Shown here one piece after another: positions 8,209 to 15,903 of a stretch of 64,000 bases of DNA. This DNA comes from JBDSKH01 sp050245915 (GTDB lineage Bacteria > Actinomycetota > Actinomycetes > Actinomycetales > Microbacteriaceae): NCBI GenBank assembly GCA_050245915.1, contig JBFWWZ010000001.1, positions 62,001-126,000 of the forward strand, in the 5' to 3' direction. Position 1 is the stretch's first letter; every line of letters begins with the position of its first letter. The notes below the pieces were generated by a model. It was not told where the DNA came from. It did not search any database and was given only the letters and a program-made list of their open reading frames with translations. The translations under genes were made by a program, and so were the position numbers.

Positions 8209-8289
8209 GACAGCAACGCTACGCAGCAATTGGACCGGCAAACAGTCCAAGCTCGACCCGCTTCGACCAGACCAATATACGGTGACTCC
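8209..8289. promoter_or_regulatory. CMD/MocR divergent promoter with inverted repeat
   Basis: 81-bp gap. Minus-strand -10 TAGCGT (8221-8216) serves the AhpD-like gene; plus-strand TACGGT (8278-8283) lies 12 nt before the regulator GTG. Between them is an inverted repeat TTGGAC (8230-8235) / GTCCAA (8245-8250), a plausible operator for the MocR regulator. Confidence 0.6.
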
Positions 8290-9726
8290 GTGGACCTGCT
8301 GCTCACCCTCGACGGCACCGGAACCCTCGCCGACCGGCTCTACCGCGAACTCGCCGCCGCCATCCGCGATCACCGGCTCGACCCCGGCGACGCCCTCCCG
8401 CCCAGCCGCGAACTCGCCGCCCAACTCGGCATCTCCCGGTCCACCGTCACCCTCGCCTACGAGCGCCTCACCGCCGAGGGGTACACCGACGCCCGCGTCG
8501 GCGCCGGAACCTTCGTCGCCGAAGGAGCCGGGGCGGCGGCGCGGAATGCGCACCGCCGCCCCGCCGACGCGGAGCGACCCGCGGACGAACGGGCCGCGCC
8601 CGCCGCCTACAGCTTCCGCGTGGGGGTACCCGACGTGCGGCTGTTCCCGCTCGCGGCGTGGCGCCGCCACGTGAGCCGGGTGCTCGACACCGTCGAACCG
8701 CTCGTCGCCGGACACTCCACGCCCGAAGGCGACCCCGGCCTCCGCGCCGGCATCGCCCACCACCTCGGCATCGCCAGAGCCGTCACCGCCGACGCCGACG
8801 GGGTCATCGTCACCGCCGGCGCCCAGCAGGCCATCAACCTGCTCGCCCGCGTGCTGCTGCGCCCCGGAGACATCGCCGCCGTCGAAGAACCCGGCTACAC
8901 GCCCGTGCGCCGAACCCTCGAAGCGCACGGAGCACACGTGGTCTCCATGCCGGTCGACGCCGACGGCGCCGATCCGGCCGGGCTGCCCGCGAACACCCGC
9001 CTCGTGTACGTCACGCCGTCGCACCAGTTCCCCACCGGAGTCGTCATGTCACGCCGGCGCCGGCAGCAGCTGCTCGACTGGGCCGTCGCCCACGACGCGA
9101 TCATCATCGAAGACGACTACGACAGCGAGCACCGTTTCTTCGACCGCCCGCTCGAACCGCTGCACGTGCTCGACGCCGACGGCGTCGTCGCCTACGTCGG
9201 CACCTTCTCCAAAGCGCTGCTCCCCGGCCTCCGTGTCGGCTACATCATCCCGCCGCGGCACCTGCTCGCCCCCCTCCGATCCGCGCGCCTCCTGCTCGAC
9301 TGGCACGGCGATCCCGTCACCCAGGCCGCCCTCTCCCGCCTGCTCGACACCGGGGAGTTCGCCGCGCACATGCGCCGCGTCCGCCGGGTGTACCGCGCCC
9401 GCCACCGCATCATCACGAGCTCCGTCACCGACGAGCTCCCCGGCGTCCGCCTGCTGCCCTCCAGTGCCGGGCTGCACGTCTGCGTCGAGCTTCCGGATGC
9501 CGCCCCCGGCACCGCACGCCGGGTGCGCGCCGCCGCGGCGGTCTCCGGCATCGACCTCGGCACCCTCGACGAGTACTGCGCCGATCGTCCGCGCGAAGGT
9601 CTCGTCCTCGGGTTCGGAGCGATCGCCGCCGACGACATCCCCGACGGGGTGCGCGTGCTGAGGTCCACGATGCGCCGGGTGGCCTCGCGCCCCGACCCGG
9701 TGGTCGGCGTTAGAGTCCAACCGTGA
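8290..9726 (+). CDS. MocR/PdxR-type regulator (GntR HTH plus aminotransferase domain)
   Basis: Start GTG at 8290 gives 478 residues. Residues about 10-75 form a GntR winged helix (ALPPSRELAAQLGISRSTV), then a fold-type I aminotransferase-like domain with IVTAGAQQAINLLARVLL, EDDYDSEH and the PLP-lysine region GTFSKALLPGLRVGYI. MocR proteins sense PLP or amino-metabolites and usually regulate the adjacent divergent gene, here the AhpD-like protein. The leaderless-type TACGGT at 8278-8283 supports the start. The stop overlaps the next gene (GTGA). Confidence 0.92.
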   Translation: MDLLLTLDGTGTLADRLYRELAAAIRDHRLDPGDALPPSRELAAQLGISRSTVTLAYERLTAEGYTDARVGAGTFVAEGAGAAARNAHRRPADAERPADERAAPAAYSFRVGVPDVRLFPLAAWRRHVSRVLDTVEPLVAGHSTPEGDPGLRAGIAHHLGIARAVTADADGVIVTAGAQQAINLLARVLLRPGDIAAVEEPGYTPVRRTLEAHGAHVVSMPVDADGADPAGLPANTRLVYVTPSHQFPTGVVMSRRRRQQLLDWAVAHDAIIIEDDYDSEHRFFDRPLEPLHVLDADGVVAYVGTFSKALLPGLRVGYIIPPRHLLAPLRSARLLLDWHGDPVTQAALSRLLDTGEFAAHMRRVRRVYRARHRIITSSVTDELPGVRLLPSSAGLHVCVELPDAAPGTARRVRAAAAVSGIDLGTLDEYCADRPREGLVLGFGAIAADDIPDGVRVLRSTMRRVASRPDPVVGVRVQP

Positions 9727-10676
9727 TCCAGCTCGGGCAGCACGCACCTGCGACGCACGTCATCGCCCACATCTCCGACACCCACTTCCTCGGAGGACGA
9801 CGCCCGCTCTACGGCTCCGTCGACACCGACCGCAACCTCGCGACCGCGCTGGAGCAACTCGAACGGTCCGGCGCCGGCCCCGAAGCGATCGTCATCACCC
9901 GCGACCTCGCCGACCTCGCCGAACCGGACGCGTACGAGCGCCTCAAGGCGCAGTTCGACCCGGTCGCCCAGCGCATGGGCGCCCAGATCATCTGGGTGAT
10001 GGGCAACCACGACGAACGGCCCCCGTTCTCCAGCGCCTTCTTCGGCGCAGAGACCACCGACCCGCTCGACCGCGTGTACGACGTCAACGGCCTGCGGATC
10101 ATCGCCCTCGACTCCACGGTGCCCGGCTACCACCACGGCGAGCTCACCGACGATCAGCTCGCCTGGCTGAAGACAGAACTCGCGACCCCCGCAGAGCACG
10201 GCACGCTGATCGCCCTGCACCACCCGCCGATCCCCACCCCGATCGAGATCATGGCGATCATCGAACTGCAAGATCAGCACCGGCTCGCGGATGTCATCCG
10301 CGGCACCGATGTGCGCGGCATCCTCGCCGGCCACCTGCACTACTCGACGAGCGGCACATTCGCCGGGGTCCCGGTCTCGGTCGCCAGCGCCACCTGCTAC
10401 GCCATCGACAACAGCGCCGAGCCCGGCAGCCTCGTCGGCCGCAACGACGGGCAGGCGTTCAACCTGGTCCACGTGTACGACGACTCCGTGGTGCACACGA
10501 TCGTTCCGCTGACCACCTCGCCGCAGGTGTCCGGGTTCTCCGGGGTGGTGCTCGACTTCCTGGCCGGCATGTCGCCGGAGGAGCGTCTCGAAGCCTTCTC
10601 GAACAAGGCCTCCACATTCAACGTCGCCGACGCCGAGGCAAGCGGGGGAGCCGAGCCCGGCGGAGGCGAGAGCTAG
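9723..10676 (+). CDS. calcineurin-like phosphoesterase, CpdA-related
   Basis: A 317-residue metallophosphoesterase resembling class III cyclic-nucleotide phosphodiesterases. Metal-site motifs in order: HISDTHF (Asp19, His21), VITRDLADL (Asp61), MGNHDE, LHHPPIPTP and LAGHLHY. The block usually written GD has Arg60 instead of Gly before the bridging Asp, so activity could be altered. Cytoplasmic; no signal peptide. It overlaps the MocR gene by 4 nt and is 2 nt from xerC, so the three probably share an mRNA. Cyclic AMP as substrate is an inference from family resemblance only. Confidence 0.87.
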   Translation: MIQLGQHAPATHVIAHISDTHFLGGRRPLYGSVDTDRNLATALEQLERSGAGPEAIVITRDLADLAEPDAYERLKAQFDPVAQRMGAQIIWVMGNHDERPPFSSAFFGAETTDPLDRVYDVNGLRIIALDSTVPGYHHGELTDDQLAWLKTELATPAEHGTLIALHHPPIPTPIEIMAIIELQDQHRLADVIRGTDVRGILAGHLHYSTSGTFAGVPVSVASATCYAIDNSAEPGSLVGRNDGQAFNLVHVYDDSVVHTIVPLTTSPQVSGFSGVVLDFLAGMSPEERLEAFSNKASTFNVADAEASGGAEPGGGES

Positions 10677-10678
10677 CC

Positions 10679-11587
10679 ATGGAGTGGGGTGTCGCGATCG
10701 CCGGATACACCCGGCATCTGGCATCCGACCGCGGCTACAGCGACAACACGGTCCGCGCGTATCGCACCGACCTCGACGACCTCGCCGGGTTCGCGGTGCT
10801 CACCGGCGCCGACACCGTCGACACCCTCGACCTCGAGCTGCTGCGCGACTGGCTGTGGCGGGGCGCGAGCGCGGGTCTCGCGAAATCCACGCTCGGCCGG
10901 CATGCGGCCTCCGCTCGCGGCTTCACGAGATGGCTGGTGTCATCGGGTCACGCGACAGTGGATGCCGGGGCGCGGCTGAAGGCCCCGCGCCCCGACCAGC
11001 ACCTGCCACGGGTGCTGACCCGCGCGCAGATCGACGAGATCCTGGCCGGCCTCGCCGGCCGAGCCGAGGCGGGGGACCCGGTGGCGGTCCGCGACCTCGC
11101 GATCGTCGAACTGCTCTACGCCTCCGCCCTCCGGGTGAGCGAACTGGCGGGGCTGAAGGTCGCCGACATCGACCGCACGAGGTTGACCGTGCGCGTGCTC
11201 GGCAAGGGCAGCAAAGAGCGGGTTGTGCCCTTCGGTGTGCCCGCCGCGCGTGCGCTCGACACCTACCTCTCCGACGCCCGCCCCGTGCTGCTCGACGAGC
11301 GCACCGACCCGGGTGCCGTGTTCCTGGGGGCCCGCGGCGCGCCCGTGTCGACACGCACCGTGTACGAACTGGTGGCCTCCCTGTTGCGGGAGGTGCCCGG
11401 AGCCGGACCCTCGGGCCCGCATGCACTGCGGCACACCGCCGCCACCCACCTGCTCGACGGCGGCGCCGACCTGCGCGCGGTGCAAGAGCTGCTCGGCCAC
11501 GCCAGCCTCTCGACGACGCAGATCTACACGCACGTCTCGTCGGAGCGGCTGAAGCAGGCCTACGCCACCGCCCACCCCCGGGCCTAG
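10679..11587 (+). CDS. xerC: tyrosine recombinase XerC-like
   Basis: Site-specific recombinase that resolves chromosome dimers at dif with XerD. The 302-residue protein has the SAM-like N-terminal core-binding domain (residues about 1-90) and a catalytic domain with the full set: Arg in YASALRVSELAGL, Lys in GKGSKER, HALRH, the last His in GHASLS and the nucleophile Tyr in TQIYTHVS. Position next to rpsB-tsf-pyrH is the usual actinobacterial place for XerC; XerC versus XerD is decided by context. The stop lies in a CTAG. Confidence 0.9.
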   Translation: MEWGVAIAGYTRHLASDRGYSDNTVRAYRTDLDDLAGFAVLTGADTVDTLDLELLRDWLWRGASAGLAKSTLGRHAASARGFTRWLVSSGHATVDAGARLKAPRPDQHLPRVLTRAQIDEILAGLAGRAEAGDPVAVRDLAIVELLYASALRVSELAGLKVADIDRTRLTVRVLGKGSKERVVPFGVPAARALDTYLSDARPVLLDERTDPGAVFLGARGAPVSTRTVYELVASLLREVPGAGPSGPHALRHTAATHLLDGGADLRAVQELLGHASLSTTQIYTHVSSERLKQAYATAHPRA

Positions 11588-12016
11588 CGGCAGCAGGATC
11601 GCCCGCGGGACGCCGCCGAGGAACAGCAGCGGATTCACGTACTGCCCGTCGACCCGCGCCCCGAGATGCAGGCACGTCGAGGCGCAGTGCCCCGCGCGGA
11701 GGGTGCCGACCACCTGACCGCGCCGCACCCGATCACCGCCGGCGACCACGGCATCCACCGGTTCGTAGCTCGAGATGACCCCGCCCGCGTGCGAGATCGA
11801 CAGCACCGGCCGGTCGACGACGATCCCCGCGAAATGCACCACACCGTCGGCGGGGGAGCGGACCACCGAACCCGCGGGCGCGGCGATGTCGATGCCGCGA
11901 TGTCCCGGCCCGTACGGGGTTGCGGGGGCGAGGAACGGGCGCACCACCACATGCGGCGCCGGCGTCGGCCAGGCCCACGAGGTCGCGGCGATCAGCAGGG
12001 CGAGAAGGAGCTTCAT
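10940..12016 (-). CDS. secreted M23 (LytM-like) peptidase, 3' end probably frameshifted
   Basis: The ATG at 12016 opens a protein with a signal peptide (MKLLLALLIAATSWAW) and an M23 domain: GHRGIDIAAPAGSVVRSPAD, VISSYEPVD, and CLHLGARVDGQYVNPLLFLGG. The HxxxD half is intact; the HxH half reads Cys-Leu-His. Similarity ends near residue 145 (about base 11585), but no in-frame stop occurs there; the frame runs 645 nt more, antisense to xerC, to 10940. A CTAG at the xerC stop would end the gene if the frame were shifted by one base, as at three other junctions here. The extension is probably not natural. Confidence 0.55.
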   Translation of the reverse strand: MKLLLALLIAATSWAWPTPAPHVVVRPFLAPATPYGPGHRGIDIAAPAGSVVRSPADGVVHFAGIVVDRPVLSISHAGGVISSYEPVDAVVAGGDRVRRGQVVGTLRAGHCASTCLHLGARVDGQYVNPLLFLGGVPRAILLPLGPGVGGGVGLLQPLRRDVRVDLRRREAGVAEQLLHRAQVGAAVEQVGGGGVPQCMRARGSGSGHLPQQGGHQFVHGACRHGRAAGPQEHGTRVGALVEQHGAGVGEVGVERTRGGHTEGHNPLFAALAEHAHGQPRAVDVGDLQPRQFAHPEGGGVEQFDDREVADRHRVPRLGSAGEAGQDLVDLRAGQHPWQVLVGARGLQPRPGIHCRVTR

Positions 12017-12248
12017 TCGCCCAGCGTGCGTGACCGCTCGCAGCGGCGGGACCGGGCAGCGAAAACGGTGGATGAGGTACACTTTCCACAGCACCCGCCC
12101 CGGCGGGTGACTTCGCGTACTCGACAGTGTCTTGAGACACAGGCGCACAATCCCTTCAGTCACTGGGCAACCAGAAGTGGGAGAGGCGTGAGCACTAGGG
12201 CTTCATCACACGATGCAAGCGACAACTGAGAACAGAAGGAGTACGGCT
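12017..12248 (+). promoter_or_regulatory. rpsB 5' leader and promoter region
   Basis: No gene. TACACT (12078-12083) is the best -10 candidate, without a clear -35. The presumed leader contains a hairpin CACCCGCC/GGCGGGTG (12092-12109), a 14-bp palindrome GTGTCTTGAGACAC (12127-12140), and a Shine-Dalgarno AGAAGGAG before the rpsB ATG. The long structured leader is compatible with autoregulation of the S2-EF-Ts operon but does not prove it. Confidence 0.5.
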
Positions 12249-13334
12249 ATGGCCGTCGTCACCATCCGCCAGCTGCTCGACAGCGGCGTGCACTTCGGGC
12301 ACCAGACCCGCCGTTGGAACCCGAAGGTCAAGCGCTTCATCCTGACCGAGCGCTCCGGCATCCACATCATCGACCTGCAGCAGTCGCTCGCCTACATCGA
12401 CAAGGCCTACGACTTCGTCAAGGAGACGGTCGCCCACGGCGGCACCGTGCTGTTCGTCGGCACCAAGAAGCAGGCTCAGGAGGCCGTGGCCGAGCAGGCG
12501 ACGCGCGTCGGCCAGCCCTACGTCAACCAGCGCTGGCTCGGTGGTCTGCTGACCAACTTCCAGACGGTGTCGAAGCGCCTCGCCCGCATGAAAGAGCTCG
12601 AGGAGATCGACTTCGAGGACACCACCAAGGGGTTCACGAAGAAAGAGCTGCTCATCAAGAAGCGCGAGCTCGACAAGCTGCACAAGACGCTCGGCGGTAT
12701 CCGCAACCTGACCAAGACGCCGTCCGCGATCTGGGTCATCGACGCGAAGCGCGAGCACCTCGCCGTCAACGAGGCGACGAAGCTCGGCATCCCGGTGATC
12801 GGCATCCTCGACACCAACGCCGACCCCGACGAGCTGCAGTACCCGATCCCCGGCAACGACGACGCGATCCGCTCGGTGGGCCTGCTCACCCGCATCATCG
12901 CCGACGCCGCCGCCGAGGGTCTCATCCAGCGTCACCAGTCGGCTCCGGCCGAAGGCAACGTCAGCGCCGTCGAGCCGCTCGCCGAGTGGGAGGCCGAGCT
13001 CCTCGCCGCCAGCGAGACCCCGCAGTCGACCGCCGAGCGCATCGAGGCCGTCGACCAGGGTGCCGACGCCGCCGAGAAGGTGGCCGAGGTCATCGCCGCC
13101 GCGACCCCGACGGAGGAGAACGACGCCGACGCGAAGGCGTCCGCCGACCTCGCCGCCGGCGACCCGAACCTGGTCCCGAAGCACGCACCCGAGAGCGACG
13201 AGCTGACCGAGGCGAAGATCGAGGCCGAGGAGGCCACGCCGGCCAAGGCTCCCGCGAAGAAGCCGGCCGCGAAGAAGACCGATGAGGCTGCGGCGGACGA
13301 GAAGCCCGCCAAGAAGCCCGCCGCCAAGAAGTAA
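12249..13334 (+). CDS. rpsB: 30S ribosomal protein S2 with long Ala/Lys/Glu-rich tail
   Basis: 361 residues starting MAVVTIRQLLDSGVHFGHQT. The S2 core (GGTVLFVGTKKQAQEAV, RWLGGLLTNFQTV, HLAVNEATKLGIPVIGILDT) ends near residue 235-250. About 110 further residues form an acidic, then Lys/Ala/Pro-rich, low-complexity tail ending PAKKPAAKK. Tails occur in actinobacterial S2 but this one is long compared with the 241 residues of E. coli S2. The SD AGAAGGAG decides the ATG at 12249 over an earlier in-frame ATG at 12213. It forms an operon with tsf. Confidence 0.95.
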   Translation: MAVVTIRQLLDSGVHFGHQTRRWNPKVKRFILTERSGIHIIDLQQSLAYIDKAYDFVKETVAHGGTVLFVGTKKQAQEAVAEQATRVGQPYVNQRWLGGLLTNFQTVSKRLARMKELEEIDFEDTTKGFTKKELLIKKRELDKLHKTLGGIRNLTKTPSAIWVIDAKREHLAVNEATKLGIPVIGILDTNADPDELQYPIPGNDDAIRSVGLLTRIIADAAAEGLIQRHQSAPAEGNVSAVEPLAEWEAELLAASETPQSTAERIEAVDQGADAAEKVAEVIAAATPTEENDADAKASADLAAGDPNLVPKHAPESDELTEAKIEAEEATPAKAPAKKPAAKKTDEAAADEKPAKKPAAKK

Positions 13335-13345
13335 AGGAAGCATCC

Positions 13346-14173
13346 ATGGCCAACGTCAGCCTGGAAGACATCAAGGCCCTGCGCGAGCGTCTGGGCACCG
13401 GCATGATCGACACCAAGAACGCCCTGGTCGAGGCCGAGGGCGACATGGAGAAGGCCGTCGAGATCCTGCGCCTCAAGGGGGCGAAGGGCAACGCGAAGCG
13501 TGCCGACCGTTCCACGAGCGAGGGTCTGATCCGCGTCGTCGAGTCGGCGACCGCCGTCACCATGTTCGAGCTCGCCTGCGAGACCGACTTCGTCGCGAAG
13601 AACGAGAAGTTCATCGCCCTCGCCGACCAGGTCGCCGGGGCGCTGGCCGACTCGGGCGCCGAGGATGTCGACGCGGCTCTCGCGGTGAAGACCGGTTCCA
13701 CCACGGTGGGCCAGCTGATCGAAGACACTGCCGCCACCATCGGCGAGAAGGTCGTCCTGCGTCGCATCGTGCGTCTCGCCGGCGACAAGTTCGAGATCTA
13801 CCTGCACCGCACGTCGCAGGACCTGCCGCCGCAGATCGGTGTCGTCGTCTCGTACACCGGTGACGACGCCGAGACCGCGCGCTCGATCGCGCAGCACATC
13901 TCGTTCGCCGACCCGCAGTACCTCTCCCGTGAGGACGTGCCGGCCGCCGACGTCGAGAACGAGCGCCGCATCGTCGAGCAGATCAGCCGCGAGGAGGGCA
14001 AGCCGGAGGCGGCGCTGCCCAAGATCGTCGAGGGTCGCGTCGGCGCGTTCTTCAAGCAGGTCGCCCTGCTCGAGCAGGACTACGCCCGCGACAACAAGCT
14101 GACGATCCAGAACGTGCTGAAGGATGCCGGACTCGGCATCAACGGCTTCGCGCGTTTCAAGGTCGGCGCGTAG
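13346..14173 (+). CDS. tsf: elongation factor Ts
   Basis: Nucleotide exchange factor that recycles EF-Tu-GDP. The 275-residue protein begins MANVSLEDIKALRERLGTGM, containing the UBA-like EF-Tu contact (TGMIDTKNAL), followed by the core signature ELACETDFVAKNEKF (the TDFV element inserts into EF-Tu). It lies 11 nt after rpsB with an AAAGGAAG Shine-Dalgarno. The stop is directly abutted by two copies of a palindromic repeat and then a strong hairpin, so the S2-EF-Ts operon most likely ends here. Confidence 0.96.
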   Translation: MANVSLEDIKALRERLGTGMIDTKNALVEAEGDMEKAVEILRLKGAKGNAKRADRSTSEGLIRVVESATAVTMFELACETDFVAKNEKFIALADQVAGALADSGAEDVDAALAVKTGSTTVGQLIEDTAATIGEKVVLRRIVRLAGDKFEIYLHRTSQDLPPQIGVVVSYTGDDAETARSIAQHISFADPQYLSREDVPAADVENERRIVEQISREEGKPEAALPKIVEGRVGAFFKQVALLEQDYARDNKLTIQNVLKDAGLGINGFARFKVGA

Positions 14174-14217
14174 GTCTCGACAGGCTCGACCACCGGGTCT
14201 CGACAGGCTCGACCACC
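14173..14217. repeat. two tandem copies of the VVEPVET-type palindromic repeat
   Basis: GGTCTCGACAGGCTCGACC plus ACC occurs at 14173-14194 and again at 14196-14217. The first copy begins on the last base of the tsf stop codon. This is the same 22-bp imperfect palindrome found in several coding genes in this window. Confidence 0.88.
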
Positions 14218-14218
14218 A

Positions 14219-14254
14219 GAGGGCCGCTTCTCACCACGGTGAGGGGCGGCCCTC
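14219..14254 (+). terminator. long hairpin between tsf and the convergent cupin gene
   Basis: GAGGGCCGC (14219-14227) pairs with GCGGCCCTC (14246-14254), and inside it CTCACC pairs with GGTGAG, giving an almost fully paired 36-nt stem. No T tract follows on either strand. It overlaps the last codons of the cupin gene, so it probably acts as a bidirectional end-of-transcript structure. Confidence 0.7.
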
Positions 14255-14656
14255 GGCGCGTTCCGAGTCATCCGGGAGCTCGGGCAGCTCGTAGCCGCCG
14301 GCGCGGATGCAGATCCACTTCATCCCCGGGCCGTCGGGCGTCGCGCGCCAGGTGCGCCACACGCCCTGGCCGACGCGCACGACGGAGCCGGCCGTCACAT
14401 CCACCACCTCGTCGTCGAGCCCCATCTGACCCGCGCCCTCGAGAAACAGGTACACCTCTTCGATGCGCGAGTGCCGGTGCCAGTACCCGCAGTCCTCGCC
14501 CGGCTCGTAGGCGTTCGCGGTGATGCCCATGAACTGCATGCGCAGCTCGAAGTCGACGACCCGCCGGCCGTCGCGGGAGGTCTCGGGTTTGAACCCGCCG
14601 TAGAAGTCGCGCCACTCGTCGAGAGCGCCGATCTGGGTCACCTGGTAGTCCGTCAC
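14231..14656 (-). CDS. cupin-domain protein
   Basis: A 141-residue single-domain cupin. The first metal motif is seen as CGYWHRHSRIEEVYLFLEG, with the usual two His and Glu, and the second motif region as GSVVRVGQGVWRTW, which lacks the usual His and may bind metal differently. Substrate unknown. The start is GTG at 14656; TAGAGT on the minus strand starts at 14668, 12 nt upstream, indicating leaderless transcription. Confidence 0.85.
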   Translation of the reverse strand: MTDYQVTQIGALDEWRDFYGGFKPETSRDGRRVVDFELRMQFMGITANAYEPGEDCGYWHRHSRIEEVYLFLEGAGQMGLDDEVVDVTAGSVVRVGQGVWRTWRATPDGPGMKWICIRAGGYELPELPDDSERAEGRPSPW

Positions 14657-14794
14657 GGCGCCACTCTAGGTGCGCACGGTCGAGAGTTCACACGGATTCC
14701 GCACTTCGAGCTCCCCTGAACGATGACGGCTCGCCGGGGTGTAGATCGTTGTCGCGTTTCCGCCGTCCGGCGGCGCGCCGGTAACCTATGACTC
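14657..14794. promoter_or_regulatory. cupin/pyrH divergent promoters
   Basis: 138-bp gap. Minus-strand TAGAGT (14668-14663) serves the cupin gene and plus-strand TAACCT (14782-14787) lies 13 nt before the pyrH ATG. No further gene or repeat seen. Confidence 0.6.
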
Positions 14795-15523
14795 ATGCCC
14801 AAGCGCCGCCGCGTCCTTCTGAAACTGTCGGGTGAGGCGTTCGGCGGGGGGATGCTGGGCGTCAACCCGGATGTCGTGGGCGGCATCGCGCGCGAGATCG
14901 CCGCAGCGGCGCCGAAAGACCAGAACGACAAGGGCGGCGTCGAGATCGCGGTCGTGGTCGGCGGCGGAAACTTCTTCCGGGGTGCGGAGCTCAGCCAGCG
15001 CGGCATGGACCGCGGCCGGGCCGACTACATGGGCATGCTCGGCACGGTGATGAACGCGCTCGCGCTGCAGGACTTCCTCGAGCAGGCGGGCGCCCAGGTG
15101 CGCGTGCAGTCGGCGATCGCGATGACGCAGGTGGCCGAGCCGTACATCCCGCTGCGCGCCGAGCGGCACCTCGAGAAGGGCCGCATCGTCATCTTCGGTG
15201 CAGGCGCCGGCCTGCCGTACTTCTCGACCGACACGGTCAGCGCCCAGCGCGCCCTCGAGATCGGCGCCGACGCGGTGCTGGTCGCGAAGAACGGGGTCGA
15301 CGGCGTCTACGACGACGACCCGCGCTCCAACCCGAAGGCGAAGAAGCTGGATCGCGTCAGCTACCAGGACGCGCTCGTCCAGGGCCTGAAGGTGGTCGAC
15401 TCGACGGCGTTCAGCCTCTGCATGGACAACGGGATGCCGATGGTCGTCTTCGGCATGGAACCGGCCGGCAACATCACCAAGGCCCTGAAGGGCGACAAGA
15501 TCGGCACCCTGGTGACGGCGTGA
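14795..15523 (+). CDS. pyrH: UMP kinase
   Basis: Phosphorylates UMP to UDP for RNA, sugar-nucleotide and pyrimidine synthesis; cytoplasmic hexamer of the amino-acid kinase fold. The 242-residue product shows VLLKLSGEAFGG, VVVGGGNFFRG, ADYMGMLGTVMNALALQ, PYFSTDTVSAQRALEIGAD and ATP-site VAKNGVDGVYDDDPR. The start is ATG at 14795; TAACCT begins 13 nt upstream, so the mRNA is probably leaderless. The stop overlaps the next gene (GTGA). The pyrH-frr-cdsA order of Actinobacteria is interrupted here by three genes. Confidence 0.96.
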   Translation: MPKRRRVLLKLSGEAFGGGMLGVNPDVVGGIAREIAAAAPKDQNDKGGVEIAVVVGGGNFFRGAELSQRGMDRGRADYMGMLGTVMNALALQDFLEQAGAQVRVQSAIAMTQVAEPYIPLRAERHLEKGRIVIFGAGAGLPYFSTDTVSAQRALEIGADAVLVAKNGVDGVYDDDPRSNPKAKKLDRVSYQDALVQGLKVVDSTAFSLCMDNGMPMVVFGMEPAGNITKALKGDKIGTLVTA

Positions 15524-15903
15524 GCGAGCCGCAGAAGCCGATCGTCCTTCCCGCCGGGGCGGGCCCGGCCGAGTCCCCGTCGCGTTTCGGGGATGCCGCC
15601 GGCTCGATCATCCTGCTGGTGCTGTCGTTCTCGGCGTACCTGATCGGCGTCATCCTGAGCTTCTTCGGATTCCTGGTCAGCGGGGTGTGCGCCGCCCGGT
15701 CGTGCAACGCGGATGCCGGCTCGACAGCTCAGGCGATCGTCGCCGTGACGCTGGCGGTGGTGCTGCTGCTGGGGGCCGCGATCTCGATCTTCCTCATCGT
15801 CCGCAAGCGCCGGGCGATCGTGGTGGCGCTGATGACCCTGATCCTGATCATCGTCGGCTGGGTCGTCGGGGTGGTCGCCTTCTTCCTCGCGCTCGCGTCG
15901 TGA
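15520..15903 (+). CDS. small membrane protein of unknown function
   Basis: 127 residues with three hydrophobic helices (about 27-52, 68-92 and 98-125). Two cysteines in CAARSCNADAG lie in the first loop. No recognised family. GTG start overlapping pyrH by 4 nt and a GTGA overlap with the next gene argue for an operon pyrH-15520-DUF3097. Confidence 0.78.
   Translation: MSEPQKPIVLPAGAGPAESPSRFGDAAGSIILLVLSFSAYLIGVILSFFGFLVSGVCAARSCNADAGSTAQAIVAVTLAVVLLLGAAISIFLIVRKRRAIVVALMTLILIIVGWVVGVVAFFLALAS

Noticed and set aside
6385..8289. Upstream extension of the MocR frame through dprA and the AhpD-like gene
   Set aside because: Arg/Pro-rich shadow sequence; the GTG at 8290 with TACGGT 12 nt upstream gives the family N-terminus.
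12127..12140. GTGTCTTGAGACAC palindrome as a regulator site
   Set aside because: A single short palindrome in an rRNA-protein leader, with no second copy in the window; kept only as a leader feature.
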